A DNA stretch of 64,000 nt. Origin: Ditylenchus dipsaci. Taxonomy: Eukaryota > Nematoda > Chromadorea > Rhabditida > Anguinidae. Positions 56,701 through 64,000 of the stretch are shown piece after piece (the stretch's first letter is position 1; every line of letters begins with the position of its first letter). The stretch spans positions 62,001 through 126,000 of the forward strand of contig SADC01001146.1 in the NCBI GenBank assembly GCA_004194705.1, written 5' to 3'. The notes beneath the pieces are model-generated. The model saw nothing but the letters and a program-made list of their open reading frames with translations. It searched no databases and was not told the origin of the DNA. The translations under genes and the position numbers were made by a program.

Positions 56701-59700
56701 CAAGTGGAAACATGCATCCCTTGGCCTGAGAGTCCCACTCAGCAAATAGATTTGGGCTTCAACATATTCTTTCTTATCTATTTCTTTATTCGGGTAATTC
56801 GCGACTACAGATTTCAAATTGATCAAATCTGGTTTCAGTTTATTGCTGCCTCAGACAAAGTCTGGTTTTTGCTAGATAGGTACAGCTTCGTGGATTACTT
56901 CACAATACCACCCAGTTTTGTGGCTATTTACTTGGAGCGCAACTGGATTGGTTGGTTTTCACCACAAAAGTGCCCTATTTTTTTAAACACTATCAATTTT
57001 AAAGGTCTCCGTTTTCTTCGAGCCCTGCGCTTGATGACTGTGCCTGACATTCTGCAGTACTTGAATATTCTCAAGGCGTGTTTTTTGCAAGTTTTTGCAA
57101 AATTCTGCTGTTTACAAAAGTTTTTTCAGACATCTTCATCCATTCGACTGACCCAGCTCCTGTCCATTTTCATATCCACATGTTTGGCTGGGGCGGGCGT
57201 TATTCACTTGGTTGGTTTGCTTTTCGGAAACACTTTTTTTGCAAAATTAGATTTTTCCAAATGCAAAGATAAGATGCAAAAAACAAAAAAATATTTTAAT
57301 AAGGTTCCCTTTCCGACTCTAGCAGTGATTACCCGAACATTATTTTTGGACCGAGGTATACCTCCCGTTTGTATAATTTTCTCTTTTTTATTTTAACTAG
57401 CGCTTGCCCGCCCTACGGGCGGGTTTTGTTTTCTGCTGATATTTTCAAACATTTTTCGGGTTATTTTCAGCTGATATTTCTGTAGCATTATCTAATTTAT
57501 TTTTCGATGATTTTAAGATCTATGAATCTGAGCAAAATGCAATCACATATAGTCACTCTTAATTACTTTATCATTATTCACACGACTGAAAAAACATTTT
57601 TGAGATTTAAAAAAGCTTTTTTTCTCTTTTCTGCGATTCAAAAAAGCGTCTATTTTGATTTAAGAGATTCATGAATGCGATCTTCCTGTTGTGAGATTCA
57701 TAAAAAGAGAGTTTCTGTTTTTTGACCTTTTCCAATATACATGTAAATGAAGCTATACGCATAATCCACAGTACAAAAGGTAAAGTACATGAGCTAAGAG
57801 ATATGAAACATGAGACTTGACACATTAAATGAGAGTCACAAACATGCTCTTCGACACATGAGGCACAAACATTAGCCATGGACAACAAAAAATTTGAAAA
57901 TAGGTCGTGCGACCAAAACATGAGCCGTGAGCTCCAATCAGGAATTCCTAAAAGAGCTTTTTCATTCCTTTCATAGACGCACAGTACCATAACATTTTCT
58001 AAACTTTTTCAGACGTGTGTGTTGAGATTCACAAAGACATATTTTTCACGTGAATGATTTATAAAAGTATTTGTCTTTTGGTATTCGACTCACTAAATCA
58101 AAGTATTCGACTCACTAAATCAAAATATTCGACTCACTAAATCGAAATTTAATCAATGAGATGTAAGTCTGAACCCTTATAAACAATGCAGGTCCACGAT
58201 ACAATAGACTTAACACACATGGCATGTGGCACACTCTTGAGCCACTAAATGAGAAGATCGAAACACTTGCAATAATTACTGATATATACCAAATAAGATC
58301 ACATCTTGAGTATTGATTCAACTCAAGTGACTTGACTACTTCTGCATTTAATTTGAGACTCAATGAATCCCAGTCCAAGCATCTCAGATATTAAAAACAT
58401 GTGAGCCGACCGTAAAATTTATACATTCGTCATTCAATCCTTTCCTACGAACTTCGGATCTTCACATTTATTAGATGTGAAATATACTCGAAATCAAATG
58501 CTTCTCAGAATGTACTGTAAGTCCATCATCAAGTCATATTATCCGATACGTTTCAAAATTGACTAATTAGAAAACATGACTCGAAAAAAAATTCACCGAC
58601 CAATCACAGATAAAAGTTTCATTTGAGCTTTATGCATAGCTCACGATTGAAGAAAAGAATTAGCGAGTGTATTAATAGATTGAATAGAAATAATGGAATG
58701 AATTTAAGACTTTACCATGAACAGACTACTATAGTAATTTTATTCACCAATTAGAAGTTTTCTCTATCTTACAGCTGATATCAAAGTGAGATCGGTTATG
58801 CGAGAACTGAAATATTCTGGGTTGGTCAATGTCAGCCACTTTTGATGTTAAGTAAGAATGCTATCGTGAATCGAAATGTCGAATTTAAATTAAAGTTAAA
58901 AAAATCTCCTTTTTCAAAAAAGGGCCAAGGGCGAACCTTGATTAAAGTTAGCAAAGAAGATGGTGCCGCTTTACGCGCCTCAAAGTAACTTGACATCAAT
59001 CCCACTATTGTTCACAAAGATGCTTTTCATTAACAAAGAATAACACAACAAAGATTTCAACAGATACAGAGAGAATAAATCAATCAACGTTCTTCTCGAG
59101 GTGGTGCCCTTCTTGGTCATTCTTTTGCAGATGGTGCCCTTCTTGCTCATTATGAGGATAGTCCAAGTCATCTATGGCATAATCTTGATCCACAAACAGC
59201 TCGCTTTCATCGCTGAGAATCGAAAAGTGCTCCAAAGAAACAATCATGAGAGACAAAACTTCACCTTAAAAGTTTAGATTGAAAAAAAACTTCTCAGTGC
59301 TCAAACCTGTCCACTCGATTGAAGCTTGAGTGATTTCGATTTCGTCGTCCATGCCAACATTCGATTTGATCTGGAAGCACAGTTGACATTTATGTTCTCC
59401 ATCAGTAGCAATCCCCACGAAAGAACCAGTATTTGAGCCGAAGGGCACAATGTCTGTGATAATCAAGAGTCGGAGCAACACTGAACCAACAGATTAAAAA
59501 AATCAAAACCCCACGAAATACCTTTTTTCATACCGAACAGACCACTAATTTTGCTCAGAGTATTAGGAGCAGGCCCGAACGAACTATCGCTTTTGACAAA
59601 CTGAATCTTGGACTGCATTGTGAAGACACAGCATCCAGAACGACTTGACTTCAAATTTTGCAGAAGAACTGTAGACCCCTGAAAATTGATGGAGAAGAAT

Positions 59701-62700
59701 GAACGGAAACGAATAAAAATCTAACCATAGATGACTTCAGAATATGGCTAAGAAAAATTGCCACGAAATTCCACGCAGTCACTTGAACATTGTCGCGGCC
59801 ATCAGAAGCATAGAAATCGATAACGGACTGATGCACATCGTCCTTCACAAAACGACGAATAGATTCCACTTGTTTGATACGCAGTTTGAGGTCGCTAAAA
59901 GAAGAATATTATTATTTGAAAAACTTATTTATTCACTTACATTGCACTGCTTTTACAAGATTTTTTCAAGACATCCATGTTAATTGACGCGAAGGTTGCA
60001 TTGTTCAAGCAGAACTTCTCTTCCAAAAGATATTCAAAGTAACGATCGACGTTTCCATTGATTTGCAAAGCCGCATCTTTTATAATTCGAACTGATGACC
60101 CACCTTTGAAACTAAGCGACAGATTTGCGTTGCCATAATTGTACAGCTTATCTTTAGGAGGAGCGACCACAGCCAAATTCTTAAGCAAAAGCGTTTCACC
60201 CTGAAAATTCATATTTTTCTCATAGTATTTAGAAAATATTTAAAAATAGCTGAATGCGAGGTAAGAAACATACCAGCAAAGAAGAAAATCCTGACAAATT
60301 ACTATCCGGAGAAGAGTTCAAGCATTGAGTCGAAGTGGCAGCCGAAAACACGTCGCGGGCTGTATTCCAAGCACTTATCTGAACATAATTTGGCGGAATT
60401 TTGGTATCGCTTCCAACAATCGTGCGGATTCTATTCTGCTTGTCGAAACTAAGAACATCTTCAAGCGAGACGACTTGGACGATAACATCGCTAAAAATAT
60501 GAAAAGACTACAACTTTGAAAAACTTGTGAAGCATCTTACACAGATTGTTCACCGACGATAAGCTTGGGAATAGATCGAATCGAATTGATTGAGCGCTTT
60601 CGTTTCTTAGACGGAGTGGAAAGAAAAGAGTCTTCACACATTTCGCTATTGACGGAATCTCGAATCATTTTGAACTGCTAAAATCAAGAAATAAAGCTTT
60701 GCTTGCTGTGCCACACATCTGATACATGATACAGGACAAACAATGTGAGATACTCATCACATAAGACATAACCATATCACAAGAGACATGACCATAAGTA
60801 TGCGACATAAGATGAACAATAAGACTTTACAAAGCAAACATAGGACGATCCATCTCAAACACTTCAAACATTAACCATTTTTGAGGCACTCTACTGGACA
60901 ATGAGGCAGAAAAAATCCACATGGAGCGAAGACCTGAGAAGATAAATGGAAATGATTTATTGATGCAAATGCACGACCTATCGGATTTTCCAGCATACTC
61001 TCAAAGCACGATTCTTGTACACACTGCGGCCCAAACTTCACGACTAATCCATAGAGCAGAGACCTGAAGAGATGAATGAGAAAAACTTATTGATAAGAAT
61101 GCACAACTTACCGGATCTTCCAGTATACTCTCAAAGCACGATTCTTGTACACACTGCTGCCCAAACTTCACGACTAATCTATAGAGCAGAGACCTGAAGA
61201 GATATATGAGAAACACTTATTGATAAGAATGCACAACTTACCGGATCGCCCAGTATACTCTCAAAGCACGATTCTTGTACACACTGCGGCCCAAACTTCA
61301 CGACTAATCCATAAAGCAGAGACCTGAAGAGATGAATGAGAAAATCCTTGAGGCACGAACAATGTAAAAAACATCAAACTTTATTGACTAACAAATACAG
61401 ACAATGATATTACTGTGATTTCGTGAACTTCATTCTTGAGGCACTCAACAGGAAAGCTTACTTCCACCAAAGACAAACAGGCAGCCATCAGTTCGAACAA
61501 CCGAATAATGAGAAAAGACAATTCCTGACATCAGCACTACAAATGATACAAATATATAATGGCAACAATTTTTTCAAGCAGAAGGCTGAAGCATCAAAAA
61601 GAATGACACTTAAGAAATTAGCATGTGAGACATTAACATGACAAATGAGTCATGACCAATCTCATGATACAGGACCATGAAACATAACTATGAGACAAAG
61701 ACATACTCATAACACGTAAAACATGACCATGTAACATGAGAAGAGGTTATCATGAAGGTTTAATATGATCCACGATAGCATGCTTGAAGTCACGCTTTTT
61801 TCTCAAGTACCTCTACTTGGTTACATTCCACTTTGAGACGCAAGCATAAATCACCGCACAGCCAAACCCCTTCAAGTATTTACCATTATTGAGGAAGCTG
61901 GAATGTACCGTGATTCATACTTGAGTCAAGGTTGAATACAATTCACAAAAACAAAACATGCTTGAGTAAAAATTAGGAAAAAATCAAAACAACAATGAGA
62001 CCGCATCATGAATCACAGTCTTACTTCCAAATACCCTGACTTGTTCATTTTCCAGTTTGAGATACAACCATGAACCACAGTACAGTCCAAGCACTTCAAA
62101 TATTTACCATTATTAAGGCTCTTGGACTGTAGTATGAATCATATTAGAATCAAGAAATTTTCAAAAGTATTTAAAAAGGCTCGAGAACAAAAATTTCTTT
62201 CAAAAATAAAAATTTAATCCAAGCATCTGGATGATTCATAAAACAACCATGAAAAACATGAGGCTCGAGCACGAAATTATCTCAGAGAGCCAACTGCTCC
62301 ACATGCGCAAGAAATAATAATGAGCATGCGACAAAACTCTCGCTGCAATGAAATCCTCTTGAGACCAACTTTCAAACGATAATTTCGAGATATTTTTGAG
62401 ACAAAATCGGACGGACACAAACTCTCTTTAGTATATAGGATTCTCGATTTTTTTAATATTATTTGAACCCTAAGTTGCCTTTACAATTTTAATTTTAAAA
62501 AAAGAGGCAAAGTTACACAAACGCATATTGCCCTGGCTCCCAAAAATTAACGAAAAATTCTTGGGCTGTGGCTCTCAAAAAAATTTCCGTAAAAGTAGAA
62601 AGAGCAAAAGGCACTAATAGTTGATCTCTACGATTCTTTATAAAAAGATAATATTGTCATCACTCTACTTTCTAAAAATTTCCCTCTCAGCTAGAAAACA

Positions 62701-63337
62701 GTGGTGATCCCTGGAAGGACTTTATGAACTCTCACAGGATTTCATACCCTGACTGTGTCTACTTCTTACTGGTCACTATGTCTACTGTGGGTAATTGCCT
62801 TATCCACTATCCAAATCCAGCCAATTTACTAAACCACTTCCAGCTATGGAGACATCTATTGCACCACTGTGCTCGGCCGTGGTTTCATGGTGTTCTTCAT
62901 TCTTGGAGGACTGGTAAACCTTTTTCTATTTGATTTAGCCGAATTTCGTTATTCAATTTATTTGCTTAAATTCCAAATAAATTTTGCATTCAACGATGTA
63001 TTCAGGCTATGTTTGCTTCTTATGTGCCAGAAATAGCTGATCTGATCGGGAATCGACAAAAGTATGGAGGGGAGTACAAGGGTGAACATGGCAAGAGGTA
63101 CACATTTTGCATGTTTGCAGTTTTATTTTTATGCTCGATTATTTTTTTGCAGACACATAGTGGTGTGTGGCTACATCACCTATGAGTCGGTCAGCCACTT
63201 TTTGCAAGACTTCTTGCACGAGGATAGAGAAGATGTCGACGTGGAGGTAGTCTTTCTGCACAGGGTAGTGCCTGATCTAGAGCTGGAGGGATTATTTAAA
63301 CGCCATTTCACCAAAGTGGAATTCTTCACTGGAACAG
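53728..63337 (+). CDS. slo-1: BK-type calcium-activated potassium channel SLO-1 (5' part)
   Basis: Large-conductance voltage- and calcium-gated potassium channel of neurons and muscle membrane. Exons: 53728-53893, 54684-54701, 55621-55884, 55942-56018, 56691-56793, 56839-56950, 57005-57075, 57130-57210, 62691-62790, 62844-62913, 63006-63097, 63153-63337; about 446 aa, with the RCK/calcium-bowl part beyond the window. Segments in order: KCLEERKYW at the N-terminus, S0 ([15 protein letters not shown]), [18 protein letters not shown]1 ([20 protein letters not shown]), S2-S4 ([32 protein letters not shown]), S5, the pore with filter split as STVG|YGD, S6, and RCK1 start ([16 protein letters not shown]). 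One base is missing near 53776 and 55817, and one at the filter splice joint (about 62790). ATG 53728 gives [11 protein letters not shown], a plausible nematode SLO-1 start. A Helitron fills most of the S5-pore intron. Confidence 0.95.
54684..54701 (+). other. slo-1: 18-nt micro-exon of slo-1
   Basis: GTGTTTCCTGCTGTCCAG lies between TTTATAG and GTAATTTA. It completes KY-WCFLLS-SIVTF between exons 53893 and 55621 in perfect phase; without it the conserved WCFLLSS at the start of S0 is lost. Confidence 0.9.
55330..55528. mobile_element. TTAA-type MITE (CCGCCAATTC subfamily), decayed
   Basis: Left GACCACTTTTCCCCGCCAAT without a clean TTAA; right end GCATGGTCCTTTTAA. Arms around CAATTCAAATTTTTTCC and its complement. 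In slo-1 intron 2. Confidence 0.6.
57401..57423 (-). other. Helitron 3' terminal hairpin
   Basis: Perfect 7-bp stem CCCGCCC (57407-57413) and GGGCGGG (57417-57423) with a 3-nt loop, six bases from the terminal CTAG (57397-57400). Expected to act as the rolling-circle termination signal. Confidence 0.8.
59080..60668 (-). CDS. RPA-like OB-fold single-strand DNA-binding protein (Helitron-borne)
   Basis: Seven exons on the minus strand: 60541-60668, 60274-60490, 59942-60200, 59726-59895, 59534-59678, 59307-59480, 59080-59264. They sum to 1278 nt, an intact 425-aa frame with all junctions in phase. Residues about 19-25 (PSKKRKR) look like a nuclear localisation signal. Two tandem modules follow with the RPA DNA-binding-domain pattern: about 40-150, ending [18 protein letters not shown] and [16 protein letters not shown]; and about 205-300, with [18 protein letters not shown] and GSTVLLQNL ... 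[13 protein letters not shown] possible third OB-type segment has [11 protein letters not shown] and [13 protein letters not shown]. The C-terminus is acidic with two copies of QEGHHL-KN. RPA-family proteins coat single-stranded DNA during replication; plant Helitrons are known to carry such genes. An AG acceptor lies just upstream of the ATG, so a 5' UTR intron is likely. OB-fold assignment rests on motif reading, not a search. Confidence 0.7.
60935..61345 (-). repeat. Three tandem 130-bp repeats with splice-like edges
   Basis: Three copies of a 130-bp unit, with the landmark CATACTCTCAAAGCACG or its variant at 60993, 61123 and 61253, over 90% alike. On the minus strand each unit has a TCTCTTCAG acceptor, an 82-nt block, and in two copies a CCG-GTAAGTTG donor (the third reads CCGATAGGTCGTG). 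They lie upstream of the RPA-like gene inside the Helitron. Confidence 0.8.
61780..62165. repeat. Diverged direct repeat within the Helitron
   Basis: Two segments of about 160 bp, each with a near-inverted pair (TTCAAGTATTTACCATTATT; TTCAAATATTTACCATTATT) and similar flanks (TTTGAGACGCAAGCAT; TTTGAGATACAACCAT). A weaker copy lies near 60860 (CTTCAAACATTAACCATTTT). No coding potential. Confidence 0.55.
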
Positions 63338-63408
63338 GTAACAAAATGTTATTTTACAGGTTTACAAGTTCTACAGTTGGCAATCGATAGGTAGACATCA
63401 GTGATGTG

Positions 63409-63777
63409 AATATCGGCACCGGCTAAATTTCAGGCACCTGTTCCTGGTAGTTATTAATATCACCCAGCCCGCTGCCGCGGATTATTAGGTAACTCAGACA
63501 TTGGCATCGGGCTAGGAATTAAAAAAATTGGTCATTTAAACTTTTCTACATAGCGGCACTGGCCTGGTGTCAAAGAAATCAGGACGTAAAAATCCCCTGT
63601 AAATTAACACGGCGCCAGGTCGGTGTCGCTACGTAGAAAAGTTTAAATGATTAATTTTTTTATTCCTAACCCGGTGCCGATGTCTGAACTACCTAATAAT
63701 CCGCGGCACCGGGCTGGGTAACACTAATGACTGCTAGAAACTGGCGCCTGAAGTTTAGCCGGTGCCGAGATTCACAG
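63409..63777. mobile_element. hAT-like MITE with GGCACCGGC words
   Basis: Left end CAGTGATGTGAATATCGG and inverse TAGCTGTGAATCTCGG; inner arms CTGAGTTACC/TCCGCGGCA and GGCGCCAGG words, centre near 63590. No clean 8-bp duplication. In the slo-1 intron after the last visible exon. Confidence 0.65.
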
Positions 63778-64000
63778 CTAATGACGACGGCTATGCAAAC
63801 CTTCGGAAAACCCCTACCTCTGGCTGGGATGGAAACCGGATAGTAAAAAATTTCAAGGTGAAAGCCGAAGGTTAGACCAGAAAAATTCTAGGTAATTTTT
63901 TGAATGCTGGAAAATGTTTTCTGCCCCCAGTTAGCACCTATTCTCAGTTCTGTCATTTATTGACCTAGTAGTACAGTGTGTACTTCTGAAATTTTAACTA

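Larger units (their letters stand above)
57397..62440 (-). mobile_element. Helitron (non-autonomous) carrying an RPA-like gene
   Basis: Read on the minus strand, the element begins TCCTATATACTAAAGAGAG at 62440, preceded by host A, and ends at 57397 with a GC-rich hairpin (CCCGCCC-loop-GGGCGGG, 57407-57423), six bases and CTAG, followed by host T. These are the hallmarks of a Helitron: 5' TC, 3' hairpin plus CTRR, insertion between A and T, no target duplication. Removing its 5044 bp leaves a slo-1 intron of about 436 bp. It contains an intact OB-fold gene (59080-60668) but no visible Rep or helicase domain. Base composition and word use, with many CATGA and CACAA words, differ from the rest of the intron. 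Rolling-circle mobilisation would need an autonomous relative. Confidence 0.8.

Noticed and set aside
58980..59171. Separate small gene on the minus strand
   Set aside because: This frame overlaps the last exon of the RPA-like gene in another frame and is a shadow.

Overview
The window is nuclear DNA of an animal, most likely a nematode. The predicted BK-channel protein reads very close to nematode SLO-1 (for example [32 protein letters not shown]), there is an interstitial array of the nematode telomere unit TTAGGC, and introns are often only 45-60 bp. Intergenic and intronic DNA is AT-rich and packed with small inverted-repeat transposons. Species was not determined.

Six genes are supported. 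(1) 1420-2170, minus: ribosomal protein L11 with three in-frame stops, called a pseudogene. (2) 4056-14454, minus: leukotriene A4 hydrolase/M1 aminopeptidase in about 15 exons, including an 11-nt micro-exon. (3) About 17126-50275, plus: host cell factor 1 (kelch propeller, Gln-rich linker, FN3 C-terminal half) in about 19 exons; its introns make up about 30 kb and are full of mobile DNA. (4) 37401-39797, minus: mitochondrial glutamate dehydrogenase in 12 exons, nested antisense in one hcf-1 intron. (5) 53728 to beyond 63337, plus: the N-terminal part of slo-1, from the extracellular N-terminus to the start of RCK1; it runs off the right edge. (6) 59080-60668, minus: an intact 425-aa OB-fold (RPA-like) gene in seven exons.

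The most interesting locus is 57397-62440. One slo-1 intron holds a 5.04-kb element with Helitron ends on the minus strand: a 5' TCCTATATACT end next to host A, and a 3' GC-rich hairpin, six bases, then CTAG next to host T. The RPA-like gene lies entirely inside it. I see no Rep/helicase, so this looks like a non-autonomous Helitron carrying an intact single-strand-DNA-binding protein gene.

Other mobile DNA falls into recurring families: a GGCTTGAGTTCAG family with 8-bp target duplications (three complete copies); a related GRCGCTACT family that shares its long core hairpin; hAT-like elements with 8-bp duplications whose interiors are made of short repeated words; TTAA-flanked piggyBac-like MITEs; CAGTC-ended pogo-like MITEs; TACCGTATTT-ended MITEs; and mariner-type MITEs. 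Many are nested up to four deep.

Nearly every host gene shows single-base losses, mostly in short homopolymers, that break otherwise perfect frames. I read these as consensus sequencing errors rather than true mutations.
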